NCBI RefSeq assembly: GCF_900129265.1 | Contig: NZ_FQVG01000003.1 | Location: forward strand, 35,931 to 99,930 | DNA length: 64,000 nt | Direction of reading: 5' to 3' | Origin: Caloramator proteoclasticus DSM 10124 | Lineage (GTDB): Bacteria > Bacillota > Clostridia > Clostridiales > Caloramatoraceae | Shown here: positions 1 through 8,175 of the stretch, one piece after another | How positions within the stretch are numbered: position 1 is the first letter of the stretch | Layout: each line of letters opens with the position of its first letter | The notes under the pieces: model-generated | The model's input: the letters and a program-made list of their open reading frames with translations, nothing else | Databases searched by the model: none | What the model was told of the DNA's origin: nothing | Program-made: the position numbers and the translations under genes

Positions 1-135
1 GAGATCTTACCAAATTTTAATGGCAGAGGTGGAGGAGGGCCAAAATTTGCCCAAGGAAGTTTTGAAAATATGAACGATATAAATAATTTTATTGAAAATT
101 TAATAGATAAAATAAAGAATGAATCTTTAACTTAA
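1..135 (+). CDS. DHHA1-domain protein, C-terminal fragment
   Basis: The reading frame is open from base 1 and ends with TAA at 133-135, giving the last 44 residues of a longer protein. The tail carries GRGGGGPKFAQG, the glycine-rich signature of the DHHA1 domain found at the end of alanyl-tRNA synthetases, AlaX-type alanyl-tRNA editing proteins and some DHH phosphoesterases. This shows family membership only; which of these proteins it is cannot be decided without the upstream part. It converges on hcp and shares a bidirectional terminator with it. Confidence 0.7.
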   Translation, partial: EILPNFNGRGGGGPKFAQGSFENMNDINNFIENLIDKIKNESLT

Positions 136-166
136 AAAGGACAGTAGGTTTTCCTACTGTCCTTTT
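135..166. terminator. Bidirectional intrinsic terminator between the DHHA1 gene and hcp
   Basis: A 14-bp perfect stem (AAAAGGACAGTAGG, loop TTTT, CCTACTGTCCTTTT) lies between two converging genes. It has A-tracts before and T-tracts after the stem in both directions, so it can stop transcription from either side. Confidence 0.9.
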
Positions 167-173
167 ACATTTA

Positions 174-1814
174 TTATCCAATCATAATCTTAATATCATC
201 ATCCACGTTTGTTATTCCACCTATCCCAAAGTTTTCAACAAGAACCTTTGCAACATTTGGTGATAGGAAGGCTGGTAGTGTTGGTCCAAGGTGAATATTC
301 TTAACTCCAAGGTATAATAGAGCTAAAAGTACAGTTACTGCCTTTTGTTCATACCAAGCAATATTGTATGCAATTGGTAATTCATTTATATCATTTAATT
401 CAAATACTTCCTTAAGCTTTAGTGCAATTACTGCAAGTGAATATGAATCATTACATTGTCCGGCATCTAAAACTCTTGGAATTCCTGCTATATCCCCAAG
501 TTCAAGCTTGTTATATCTATATTTTGCACATCCTGCTGTTAAAATTACAGTGTCCTTTGGAAGCTTCTTTGCAAATTCTGTGTAATAATCTCTTGACTTC
601 ATTCTTCCATCGCAGCCAGCCATAACCACAAATTTTCTGATTGCACCACTCTTTACTGCTTCAACAACCTTATCAGCAAGCTGTAGTACTTGATTGTGGG
701 CAAATCCTCCGATTATTTCACCTTGCTCTATTTGTACAGGTGGCTTACACTTCTTTGCGTGTTCTATAATTTCACTAAAGTCTTTATTACCATTTTCATC
801 TTCCTTAATGTGCCTTACACCTGGGAATCCTACAACACCTGTTGTATATAATCTATCCTTATATGAATCCTTTGGTGGTACTAAGCAGTTTGTTGTCATT
901 AGAATTGGTCCATTGAATAATTCAAACTCCTTATCTTGTAACCACCAAGCATTTCCGTAGTTTCCTACAAAGTGTTCATACTTCTTAAATGCTGGATAGT
1001 AATGGGCTGGAAGCATCTCTCCGTGCGTATAAACATCTACACCTGTTCCCTTTGTTTGTTCAAGTAATTGTTCTAAATCCTTTAAATCGTGTCCACTTAT
1101 TAGTATTGCTGGATTGTTTCTAACACCTATATTTACCTTTGTAATCTCTGGATTACCATAGGTTGATGTATTAGCCTTATCAAGCAGTGCCATAACATCA
1201 ACAGCATACTTTCCTGTTTCAAGTGCAAGTGAAACAAGTTCATCTGCACCAAGTGTATCATCTAAAGTTGAAGCAAGTGCCCTTTGCATAAACTTAAATA
1301 TTTCCTTATCAACGTGTTTTAAAACATAGGCGTGATTTGCATATGCTGCCATTCCCTTAACACCATAAGTTATAAGCTCTCTTAGGGATCTTATATCTTC
1401 ATTTTCTGTTTTTAATATTGAAACTTCCTCTGCCTTCTTTTGTACGTCTTCAATAGAAACTATAAAATTTGCTGCATCGTGAGTTAAACTTGTTATATCT
1501 ATTCCTTTTTCCTTAAGTTCATTCTTTATATCTTCTCTAATTTTTATACCTTCTAATACTCTTTCATATATAACTTTGTCGTCAAAATTTACATTGGTAA
1601 TAGTTACAAATAAACTCTCCATTATAAACTTATCTACATCATCTCTTTGGATTCCATTTTCCTTTGCTGAAAGGTTTACCATTGATAAGCCCTTTAGTGT
1701 ATACATAAGTAGGTCTTGGCTCTTTGCAACCACATCGTTCTTACCACATACACCTCTTAAGCTACATCCCTTTCCACCTGCAGCCTCCTGACATTGATAA
1801 CAGAACATACTCAT
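174..1814 (-). CDS. hcp: Hydroxylamine reductase (hybrid cluster protein)
   Basis: This 546-residue protein is a full-length hybrid cluster protein. Hcp reduces hydroxylamine to ammonia in vitro and is linked to nitric oxide and nitrosative stress defence in the cytoplasm. The N-terminal cysteines C5, C8, C17 and C23 follow the Cx2Cx8Cx5C spacing of Hcps from strict anaerobes and bind the cubane cluster. Ligands of the hybrid Fe-S-O cluster are visible as [24 protein letters not shown] and GQCNDSYS. The ATG at 1814 follows AGGAGGG. The gene is monocistronic: a terminator follows it, and a Crp/Fnr-type palindrome sits about 41.5 bases upstream of the inferred transcription start, which suggests activation by a redox- or NO-responsive regulator. 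Confidence 0.97.
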   Translation of the reverse strand: MSMFCYQCQEAAGGKGCSLRGVCGKNDVVAKSQDLLMYTLKGLSMVNLSAKENGIQRDDVDKFIMESLFVTITNVNFDDKVIYERVLEGIKIREDIKNELKEKGIDITSLTHDAANFIVSIEDVQKKAEEVSILKTENEDIRSLRELITYGVKGMAAYANHAYVLKHVDKEIFKFMQRALASTLDDTLGADELVSLALETGKYAVDVMALLDKANTSTYGNPEITKVNIGVRNNPAILISGHDLKDLEQLLEQTKGTGVDVYTHGEMLPAHYYPAFKKYEHFVGNYGNAWWLQDKEFELFNGPILMTTNCLVPPKDSYKDRLYTTGVVGFPGVRHIKEDENGNKDFSEIIEHAKKCKPPVQIEQGEIIGGFAHNQVLQLADKVVEAVKSGAIRKFVVMAGCDGRMKSRDYYTEFAKKLPKDTVILTAGCAKYRYNKLELGDIAGIPRVLDAGQCNDSYSLAVIALKLKEVFELNDINELPIAYNIAWYEQKAVTVLLALLYLGVKNIHLGPTLPAFLSPNVAKVLVENFGIGGITNVDDDIKIMIG

Positions 1815-1846
1815 CCGAATCCCTCCTAAAATTTATTTATGTCTTA

Positions 1847-1888
1847 ATTATACTTGCTATATTTTGGGGATTCAGTGATTTATATCAC
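1847..1888 (-). promoter_or_regulatory. hcp promoter with Crp/Fnr-family palindrome
   Basis: Reading on the minus strand, a TATAAT -10 box lies at 1847-1852 with no good -35 box. The perfect palindrome GTGATTTATATCAC (1875-1888) is centred about 41.5 bases before the start predicted from the -10 box, the class II activator position. Crp/Fnr-family regulators such as HcpR control hcp in many anaerobes. The identity of the regulator is inference. Confidence 0.65.
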
Positions 1889-1921
1889 ATAAATAAATTT
1901 TTATATGTTTATTATAAAAAA

Positions 1922-1938
1922 GCACCGTAAATTACGGT
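1922..1938. repeat. Left flank of the 283-bp element: half of a split terminator hairpin
   Basis: GC followed by ACCGTAAATTACGGT (1924-1938). The same 15 bases recur directly after the element at 2222-2236, followed by GC. Removing the element and one copy restores GCACCGTAAATTACGGTGC, a near-perfect hairpin. The 15-bp direct repeat therefore looks like a target duplication, although the near-palindromic target makes the exact cut point uncertain. Confidence 0.7.
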
Positions 1939-2221
1939 CAGGCTGTTGAAAAAGTTATATATTGAGTAGCCCCATGAAGGATTTCTTGGGCATCGATTCT
2001 ACGGCTTAAGCAATTCTAAGCTTTTCTTTGTTTGAAAAAGTCCTGCCCTCGCGATGCCATCGTCCTGATGGCCGCTCGGCTCGGCACGTCCTGTGCCGAA
2101 TTACGGACTTTTTCAAAGTCGAAAAGCAATAATTGCTAAAGCTCATGAAATATGCCATTTTGAAATCCTTTCATGGGGCTTTTTCATATTTTAGCTAACA
2201 AACATGTTTATCAACAATCTG
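1939..2221 (+). mobile_element. 283-bp non-coding hairpin element, copy 1 (MITE-like)
   Basis: The element begins CAGGCTGTTGA and ends TCAACAATCTG, giving 11-bp imperfect terminal inverted repeats. Its halves pair over most of the length: AGCCCCATGAAGGATTTC near 1968 pairs with GAAATCCTTTCATGGGGCT near 2162, and GAAAAAGTCC near 2033 with GGACTTTTTC near 2104. A GC-rich centre (about 2041-2104) holds two smaller hairpins. There is no open reading frame. A second copy of exactly the same length, about 97% identical, lies inverted at 5725-6007. Small size, terminal repeats, no coding capacity and a flanking duplication fit a non-autonomous mobile element. No transposase clearly matching it is in the window. 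Confidence 0.8.
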
Positions 2222-2238
2222 ACCGTAAATTACGGTGC
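2222..2238. repeat. Right flank of the 283-bp element: second half of the split hairpin
   Basis: ACCGTAAATTACGGT (2222-2236) followed by GC repeats the left flank directly. It sits just downstream of the acylphosphatase stop, so the original hairpin was probably the terminator of that transcript. Confidence 0.65.
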
Positions 2239-2256
2239 TAATAAACAAAAATACTA

Positions 2257-2526
2257 TTAGTAAAGTATCTTAAATTTTTTATCTCCTTTTACATCTACTT
2301 GTTCTTTATCTATATCATCAATCCTTGAAAATCCATTTCCCTTTAAGATTAATTCTAAAAATTTATATATTTTTTCCTCTTCTCCCTCAACTTCTGCCTC
2401 AACTGATCCATCATCTAAATTTTTCACATAACCACTTAATCCTAAAGTATATGCTTTTGTATAAACAAAATACCTAAATCCAACTCCCTGAACTCTACCA
2501 TAAAATTTAAATCTATACCTCTTCAT
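2257..2526 (-). CDS. acyP: Acylphosphatase
   Basis: The 89-residue protein has normal acylphosphatase length and fold signature. It hydrolyses carboxyl-phosphate bonds in small acyl phosphates in the cytoplasm. The substrate-binding loop GRVQGVGFR contains the catalytic Arg18, and GYVKNLDDG contains the catalytic Asn36. The ATG at 2526 follows GGGGTG. It lies 53 bases downstream of the HD-GYP gene on the same strand, and a 24-bp sequence that recurs at 25215-25238 fills that gap. The physiological substrate is unknown, as for most acylphosphatases. Confidence 0.95.
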   Translation of the reverse strand: MKRYRFKFYGRVQGVGFRYFVYTKAYTLGLSGYVKNLDDGSVEAEVEGEEEKIYKFLELILKGNGFSRIDDIDKEQVDVKGDKKFKILY

Positions 2527-2556
2527 AGAAACACCCCATAAAAAATTTGGATAATT

Positions 2557-2580
2557 TCACATTTCACCTGGGTGGCACTT
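2557..2580 (-). repeat. 24-bp dispersed repeat, copy 1
   Basis: These 24 bases, read on the minus strand, are identical to 25215-25238 on the plus strand. The repeat starts AAGTGCCACC, ends AAATGTGA and is GC-richer than its surroundings. Here it touches the stop codon of the HD-GYP gene. It may be the end of an insertion element or a recombination scar; no family was recognised. Confidence 0.7.
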
Positions 2581-3623
2581 TAGTTGAGTAAAGACACTAT
2601 TCTTAAGTCCTTTCTATTCATTAAATCTATTAACTCATCTCCAACCTTTACAATTGGATATGAAACATTTTGTGGTGTAACGTAAACAATTTCGCCTGCT
2701 CGTCCATCACTTAAAATCACCTGCATTCCTATGTAATAGCTTGCAATGTTATGTAAAAAGGTCAATAAAATTTTTGTATCAAACTTAGTATATCCATCTA
2801 ATTCAATTATCTTAAAGGCATCAAAGGGAGTCATCCTGCCCTTATAAACCCTCTCCTGCGTTAATGCATCATATACATCACATATGGAAATAATCTTTGC
2901 AAATAAATTTATCTTATCACCCTTTATTTTTAGAGGATATCCTGAACCATCTTCATTTTCGTGATGCATTAGTATTCCCTTTAATACTTCAAGGCTAATG
3001 CGAGTATCCTGCTTTGCTATTTCATAACCATACTGTGCGTGCTTTTTCATTATTTCAAATTCTTTTTGAGTAAGTGGACCCTTTTTATTTAATATTTCTT
3101 CTGGTATTTTAGCCTTTCCTAAATCGTGCATAACTGCCGCCTTTGTCAATTCTGTTATTACATCTTCTCTAAGTCCAAGCCATTTTCCAAGAAGCATACT
3201 GTAAAAGGCCACATTTAGACTATGATTATATGTGTATTCATCATAGGCTTTAAATGTTGATAAAAACTTAATCACATTATCCTTATTTTCCATTTCTAAT
3301 TTTATATCATCTGCTATATTTGATATAACTCCATAGTCAAGCTTTTTACCTAAAGCTAAGTCACCTATTATATTTTTAACTGTATCAACATTTTTTGAAT
3401 ATTCCTTGCTTAAATTTTCAAAGGCAATATTTGATCTATCTAAATTTTCACTTTCAGAATAAATATGTATATTATTTATCCCTAAATTTCTTAGTTTGTT
3501 TATTATAAACTCATTTAAAACTGTTCCCTCTGTAACAATTACTGCTCCTGTTTCAGTAATTACATCTAATGCAACTTTATCACCAATGCAGCAGTCATTA
3601 ATCTTTACAAATCTTTTTTTCAA
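2580..3623 (-). CDS. HD-GYP domain protein (probable cyclic-di-GMP phosphodiesterase)
   Basis: The 347-residue cytoplasmic protein has an N-terminal region of about 110 residues with no recognised domain and a C-terminal HD-GYP domain. The HD pair is in MHDLGKAKIP, and the GYP signature with surrounding metal ligands is in HHENEDGSGYP, followed by ISICDVYDALT. HD-GYP proteins hydrolyse cyclic dinucleotides, usually cyclic-di-GMP, so a role in signalling is likely. There are no membrane segments and no receiver domain. The start is TTG at 3623, chosen because AAGGGG precedes it at normal spacing and no upstream ATG exists. The gene is divergent from the sulfatase and is followed by acyP. Confidence 0.9.
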   Translation of the reverse strand: MKKRFVKINDCCIGDKVALDVITETGAVIVTEGTVLNEFIINKLRNLGINNIHIYSESENLDRSNIAFENLSKEYSKNVDTVKNIIGDLALGKKLDYGVISNIADDIKLEMENKDNVIKFLSTFKAYDEYTYNHSLNVAFYSMLLGKWLGLREDVITELTKAAVMHDLGKAKIPEEILNKKGPLTQKEFEIMKKHAQYGYEIAKQDTRISLEVLKGILMHHENEDGSGYPLKIKGDKINLFAKIISICDVYDALTQERVYKGRMTPFDAFKIIELDGYTKFDTKILLTFLHNIASYYIGMQVILSDGRAGEIVYVTPQNVSYPIVKVGDELIDLMNRKDLRIVSLLN

Positions 3624-3736
3624 GATACCAAACCCCTTTAAATTGAAAATATATGTAAGATAATTATAACATAAATTTTTATAATATATATATTTTTTTG
3701 TAATTTTAATTTATAATCATTTTAGGGGGGATTATA

Positions 3737-5698
3737 ATGAGTGGTATAAATTTTGTAAAAAATCTATCGTATTATATATCTTCATTTTTATTTCTTGAAA
3801 TTTTGTTTAAAATACTTACAAATATTCATTCCTTCAATTCTCTTTTTATCTATACAATAATCTTTTGCATTACTATCTCGGTATTTTTTTGTATTATATC
3901 TAATATATTTAATGAAAAAACAAGTTATATTATTTCTAAGATAATAGTTTTTATATTTTGCCTAATATTTGCAAGCCAATTTATATATTTTAAGATATTT
4001 AAAACATTTTATACATTATATTCTGCTGCAAACGCATCCCAAGTAATTGAATTTTGGAAAGATATATTCTTTATATTAGGTAAAAATCTACATTTTGTCT
4101 TTTTATTCTTTATTCCTTTTTTTGTTTTGATTTTCTTTAAAAAGTATATTATTTCATCTAATAAACTATCAAAATTAGAGGTAATATTCTTAGTATTGTT
4201 ATTCTTTTTATCACAAATAATAAACTCTTTATATATATATACCTCAAAAGAAAGAAGAGAATTATTGCTTGAACTTAAAAACAATACTAATTCATCAACA
4301 GTCACAGCTCACAAATTAGGATTACTTGCTTCAGTTAATATGGATATAAAAAAATTTATTTTTAATAATAAAGCAAAATCTAAATCAATAGAAACGCTGA
4401 GTCAAAAAATAGAAGAGGAAGAGAACATACAAAAAACAAAAAACGAAAAGAAAGAAGAGAAAAAAGTTGAATATAATATGATGAATATTAATTTTGATGA
4501 GTTAATTTCAAAAGAAAAAAATGCAACATTAAAGCAAATGCATTCATACTTTAAGAATTTATCTCCAACAGAAAAAAACGATTATACAGGTAAATATAAG
4601 GGGTATAATCTCATATTTATTACTGCTGAAAGTCTCTCTCCTTATGCTTTAAATAAAGATTTAACTCCAACTTTATATAAACTCGTAAATGAAGGATATA
4701 GGTTCACTAACTTCTACAATCCTATTTGGGGTGTCAGTACAACTGATGGTGAATACGTTGCCTGTACAGGACTTATTCCTAAAGCTGGCATTTGGAGTTT
4801 TAAAGAATCCTCTAAAAACTATTTACCATTTGTAATGGGAAATCAATTTAAAAAACTTGGTTTTAAAACATTAGCATACCACAACCATACATATACATAC
4901 TATAAAAGAAATCTATCCCATCCTAATATGGGATACATATATAAAGGAGTTGGCAATGGGCTTGATGTTAAAAAATCTTGGCCTGAGTCCGACCTCGAAA
5001 TGATGGAAAAAACTATTCCAGAATATATAAATAGTGAGCCATTTCACGTATACTATATGACCGTTAGTGGGCATTTACGCTATTCCTTTTCTGGAAATGC
5101 AATGTCTATAAAAAACAAAAAGTTTGTAGAAAATTTAAATCTCTCTGATGAAGCAAAGGCATATATAGCCGCTCAAATAGAATTAGATAGAGCCTTAGAA
5201 TATCTTTTAAACAAACTTGAAGAAAAAGATTTATTAAAAAGAACTTTAATTGTAATAAGCCCAGACCACTATCCATATGGTTTAAGTGAAGTAACAATAG
5301 ACGAACTTGCTGGTCATAAGGTTGAGAAAAATTTTGAACTTTATAAAAGTACCCTTATAATATATACCAAAAATATTGAGCCTAAAGTTATAGACAAGCC
5401 CTGCTCAAGTCTTGATATTATACCAACCATATCTAACCTTTTAGGTTTAGAGTATGATTCAAGGCTTTTAATGGGAACTGATATATTTTCAAACTCTGAA
5501 CCTCTTGTTATATTCCAAAATAAAAGTTTTATAACTGATAAAGGTAGGTATGATTCAATACAAAATAAATTTATACCTAATGAGGGTGTAAATGTAGATG
5601 ATAATTATATAAAAAGAATTAAAAATATGGTTGATATTAAATTTTTCTTATCAGAAAAAATACTCGAACTTGATTATTATAGAAAATTATTTAATTAA
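3737..5698 (+). CDS. LtaS-like membrane sulfatase (alkaline phosphatase superfamily)
   Basis: The 653-residue protein has about five hydrophobic segments in residues 5-180, a charged Glu/Lys-rich linker (about 220-250) and an extracellular sulfatase domain. Metal and nucleophile sites are visible: ITAESLSPYAL, GVSTTDGE with the likely catalytic Thr335, TVSGHLRY, and SPDHYPYG near the end. This is the layout of lipoteichoic acid synthases, which move glycerol phosphate from phosphatidylglycerol, and of related phosphoglycerol transferases. Which lipid or polymer it modifies is not shown by the sequence. The ATG follows AGGGGGG. It faces away from the HD-GYP gene and ends in a terminator whose T-tract was displaced by the 283-bp element. 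Confidence 0.88.
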   Translation: MSGINFVKNLSYYISSFLFLEILFKILTNIHSFNSLFIYTIIFCITISVFFCIISNIFNEKTSYIISKIIVFIFCLIFASQFIYFKIFKTFYTLYSAANASQVIEFWKDIFFILGKNLHFVFLFFIPFFVLIFFKKYIISSNKLSKLEVIFLVLLFFLSQIINSLYIYTSKERRELLLELKNNTNSSTVTAHKLGLLASVNMDIKKFIFNNKAKSKSIETLSQKIEEEENIQKTKNEKKEEKKVEYNMMNINFDELISKEKNATLKQMHSYFKNLSPTEKNDYTGKYKGYNLIFITAESLSPYALNKDLTPTLYKLVNEGYRFTNFYNPIWGVSTTDGEYVACTGLIPKAGIWSFKESSKNYLPFVMGNQFKKLGFKTLAYHNHTYTYYKRNLSHPNMGYIYKGVGNGLDVKKSWPESDLEMMEKTIPEYINSEPFHVYYMTVSGHLRYSFSGNAMSIKNKKFVENLNLSDEAKAYIAAQIELDRALEYLLNKLEEKDLLKRTLIVISPDHYPYGLSEVTIDELAGHKVEKNFELYKSTLIIYTKNIEPKVIDKPCSSLDIIPTISNLLGLEYDSRLLMGTDIFSNSEPLVIFQNKSFITDKGRYDSIQNKFIPNEGVNVDDNYIKRIKNMVDIKFFLSEKILELDYYRKLFN

Positions 5699-5700
5699 TA

Positions 5701-5724
5701 AAGGTCGGGCTAATACCCGACCTT
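5701..5724 (+). terminator. Interrupted terminator stem of the sulfatase gene
   Basis: AAGGTCGGG, loop CTAATA, CCCGACCTT forms a 9-bp stem two bases after the sulfatase stop. It is followed directly by the 283-bp element instead of a T-tract. The missing CCTTTT resumes at 6009, after the element. The stem ends in ACCTT (5720-5724), repeated at 6008-6012 as a possible 5-bp duplication. Confidence 0.75.
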
Positions 5725-6007
5725 CAGATTGTTGACAAACATGTTTGTTAGCTAAAATATGAAAAAGCCCCATGAAAGGATTTCAAAATGGCATATTTCA
5801 TGAGCTTTAGCAATTATTGCTTTTCGACTTTGAAAAAGTCCGTAATTCGGCACAGGACGTGCCGAGCCGAGCGGCCATCAGGACGATGGCATCGCGAGGG
5901 TAGGACTTTTTCAAACAAAGAAAAGCTTAGAATTGCTTAGCGAAATGAATCGATGCCCAAGAAATCCTTCATGGGGCTAATCAATATATAACTTTTTCAA
6001 CAGCCTG
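5725..6007 (-). mobile_element. 283-bp non-coding hairpin element, copy 2 (MITE-like), inverted
   Basis: This is the reverse complement of 1939-2221, starting CAGATTGTTGA and ending TCAACAGCCTG. Length is identical. The few differences cluster in one short stretch (about 5936-5952) with single changes elsewhere. It sits exactly between the sulfatase terminator stem and the T-tract that belonged to it, next to the end of the HPr gene. It contains no gene. Confidence 0.8.
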
Positions 6008-6012
6008 ACCTT

Positions 6013-6273
6013 TTACTCATTCATATTCTCAACTAAATTTTTCATTGTCTCAACTGCTTCCCTTTCATCCTCGCCATCTGCCTTAATTACTATTTCATCT
6101 CCCTGCTTTACCGCGAGGCTAAGAAGCCCTAAAAGACTCTTTATATTAACTTCCTTATCTCCTTTTTTGAAGAATATATTGCTCTTAAACTTTTTAGATT
6201 CTGTTACAACTATTGTTGCTGGTCTTGCGTGAAGACCTGTTTTGTTTTGTACTATTGCCTTTGCCTCAACCAT
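6013..6273 (-). CDS. ptsH: HPr family phosphocarrier protein
   Basis: The 86-residue protein matches HPr along its length. HPr carries phosphate from Enzyme I to the sugar-specific IIA proteins of the PTS. His15 in TGLHARPAT is the catalytic phosphorylation site. Ser46 in NIKSLLGLLSL is the regulatory site phosphorylated by HPr kinase in Firmicutes, and both are present. The ATG at 6273 follows GGAGGG. It is the last gene of the amino-sugar operon, 14 bases after nagB. Enzyme I is not in the window. It could be the general HPr or an operon-dedicated copy. Confidence 0.92.
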   Translation of the reverse strand: MVEAKAIVQNKTGLHARPATIVVTESKKFKSNIFFKKGDKEVNIKSLLGLLSLAVKQGDEIVIKADGEDEREAVETMKNLVENMNE

Positions 6274-6287
6274 TTTGAACCCTCCAT

Positions 6288-7022
6288 TTATTTAATATTA
6301 AGTTGGCTTGCTGCCTCTCTATCTAAAATTAAAGTTACATCAGGATGAAGCTGCAGTATTGATGCAGGTACATCTGGTGTTATAGGACCATTTACCATCT
6401 TTTCAATTATCTCTGCCTTCTCTTTACCTGATGCTAAAAGAACTATCTTTCTTGTATGCATTATTGTCTTTATTCCCATACTTATTGCCTTTGTTGGTAC
6501 CTCTTCTATTGAATTAAAAAATCTTGAATTTGCCTTTATTGTATCCTCATCAAGCCTTACAAGATGTGTCTTTGCTTCAAATTTAACATCTGGTTCATTA
6601 AACCCAATATGACCATTTTTCCCTATTCCTAAAATCTGAAGGTCGATTCCTCCAGCCTTTTCTATTTTTTCTTCATATTCTATACATTCTTTTTCTATAT
6701 CCTCTGCCCTTCCATCTGGAATGTTTATGTTATTTTTATCTATATCTACATACTTAAACAAGTGTTCCATCATATAAAAATAGTAGCTCTGTGGATTTTC
6801 TCTATCAAGTCCATAATACTCATCTAAATTAAATGTAACTACATCTTTAAAGCTAAACTTTCCTTCACGATACATTTTTACAATTTCCTTATACATACCA
6901 ATAGGAGTTCCTCCTGTTGCAAACCCTATTACACTTCTTGGCTTTAATATTAGTTGGCTTGCAACAATGTCTGCTGCCTTTTTACTTAATTCATCATAGT
7001 TTTCTGTAACAATTATTCTCAT
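6288..7022 (-). CDS. nagB: Glucosamine-6-phosphate deaminase
   Basis: The 244-residue enzyme converts glucosamine-6-phosphate to fructose-6-phosphate and ammonia, the exit from amino-sugar catabolism into glycolysis. Visible signatures are GFATGGTPIGMYKE near the N-terminus, NLDEYYGL, and GIGKNGHIGFNEP with the ring-opening histidine. The start was placed at the ATG at 7022, which begins MRIIVTENYDE and follows AGGAGG; a longer frame upstream would overlap nagA and lacks a good ribosome site. It is 16 bases downstream of nagA. Confidence 0.96.
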   Translation of the reverse strand: MRIIVTENYDELSKKAADIVASQLILKPRSVIGFATGGTPIGMYKEIVKMYREGKFSFKDVVTFNLDEYYGLDRENPQSYYFYMMEHLFKYVDIDKNNINIPDGRAEDIEKECIEYEEKIEKAGGIDLQILGIGKNGHIGFNEPDVKFEAKTHLVRLDEDTIKANSRFFNSIEEVPTKAISMGIKTIMHTRKIVLLASGKEKAEIIEKMVNGPITPDVPASILQLHPDVTLILDREAASQLNIK

Positions 7023-7038
7023 AAAAACCCCTCCTATG

Positions 7039-8175
7039 CTATGCTGTAAATACAATTTTCCCCTCTTCTATTGTCAGCATAACATCTATATCTTCATTAA
7101 AAATTATAATATCTGCATCTTTTCCTTTTTGTATACTACCAATCCTACAATCTTCTTTAATTACCTTTGCTGGATTTAAAGATGCCATCCTAACAGCATC
7201 AACTATATTTATTCCCAATTTATTTACAACATTATACACAGCCCTGTTTAAAGTTAGAATACTTCCTGCCAGTGTACCATCCTCAAGCCTTGCAGAAGTT
7301 TTATCTACAAAAACCTTCTGACCTCCTAAATCATATATGCCTTCTTCCATACATCCTGCCCTCATTGAATCTGTTATTAAAACCACTTTGTCAATTCCTT
7401 TTATTTTAATTAATAACCTTAAAGCTTCAGGATGAACGTGGATAAGGTCCGCAATAACTTCACAGGTTATATCTGTATTAAATACAGCTCCAACAGCACC
7501 CGGTTCTCTATGATTAAAGGGACTCATTGCATTAAAGGTATGCGTTGCGTGGCTTATTCCCTTTTTTATTGCATTAACTGCAACTTCATAGTTGGCACTT
7601 GTATGTCCCATAGAAATAACTATGTCTTTAATTTTTGATATACTATCTATAAATTTAAATTCCTCATCTACTTCTGGTGCAACTGTTATTATCTTTATTA
7701 CATCTATATAATCCATAATAAAATCATAGCTTGGAGGAATTATATACTTATCATCCTGTGCCCCTTTATATTTTTTGCTTATAAAGGGGCCTTCTAAATG
7801 CACTCCTAATACCTTCGCTCCCTTTACTTTATCTTTATTACTCTTTATATTTTCAAGTGCCATATATATTCTATCCCTTGACATAGTCATAGTCGTCGGT
7901 AAAAAGGCTGTAGTTCCACATTGTGCAAGTGTTTTACTTATATTTTGAAGTGCCTCAAAGTTTGCATCCATTGTATCACTTCCGCCTAAGCCGTGTATGT
8001 GTATGTCAATAAAACCTGGTGATACATAGTTACCTTTAGCATCTATTATTTCACAATCATTTTTATTTATTTTTTCTTCATCCACAATATCAACAATCTT
8101 TTCATCAAAAATCAAAGCTTTACCCTTAAGTATTTCACCTTCAGTTATTATTTTCCCATTGATTATTGCCTTCAT
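7039..8175 (-). CDS. nagA: N-acetylglucosamine-6-phosphate deacetylase
   Basis: The 378-residue amidohydrolase removes the acetyl group from GlcNAc-6-phosphate to give glucosamine-6-phosphate for NagB. Signatures in order are the metal-binding [17 protein letters not shown] with the ligand Glu, [22 protein letters not shown] and the catalytic ITDSMRAG. Its ATG overlaps the murQ stop (ATGA), implying translational coupling. It receives the GlcNAc-6-P made by MurQ and by the kinase upstream. Confidence 0.96.
   Translation of the reverse strand: MKAIINGKIITEGEILKGKALIFDEKIVDIVDEEKINKNDCEIIDAKGNYVSPGFIDIHIHGLGGSDTMDANFEALQNISKTLAQCGTTAFLPTTMTMSRDRIYMALENIKSNKDKVKGAKVLGVHLEGPFISKKYKGAQDDKYIIPPSYDFIMDYIDVIKIITVAPEVDEEFKFIDSISKIKDIVISMGHTSANYEVAVNAIKKGISHATHTFNAMSPFNHREPGAVGAVFNTDITCEVIADLIHVHPEALRLLIKIKGIDKVVLITDSMRAGCMEEGIYDLGGQKVFVDKTSARLEDGTLAGSILTLNRAVYNVVNKLGINIVDAVRMASLNPAKVIKEDCRIGSIQKGKDADIIIFNEDIDVMLTIEEGKIVFTA

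Noticed and set aside
1939..2221. The 283-bp element as a riboswitch, tRNA-like or CRISPR repeat
   Set aside because: It lies downstream of genes, occurs twice in opposite orientation with terminal repeats and flanking duplication, and has no spacer array, which fits a mobile element better.
1939..6007. Composite transposon made of two element copies carrying three genes
   Set aside because: Each copy has its own separate flanking duplication and hairpin target, so two independent insertions explain the layout more simply.
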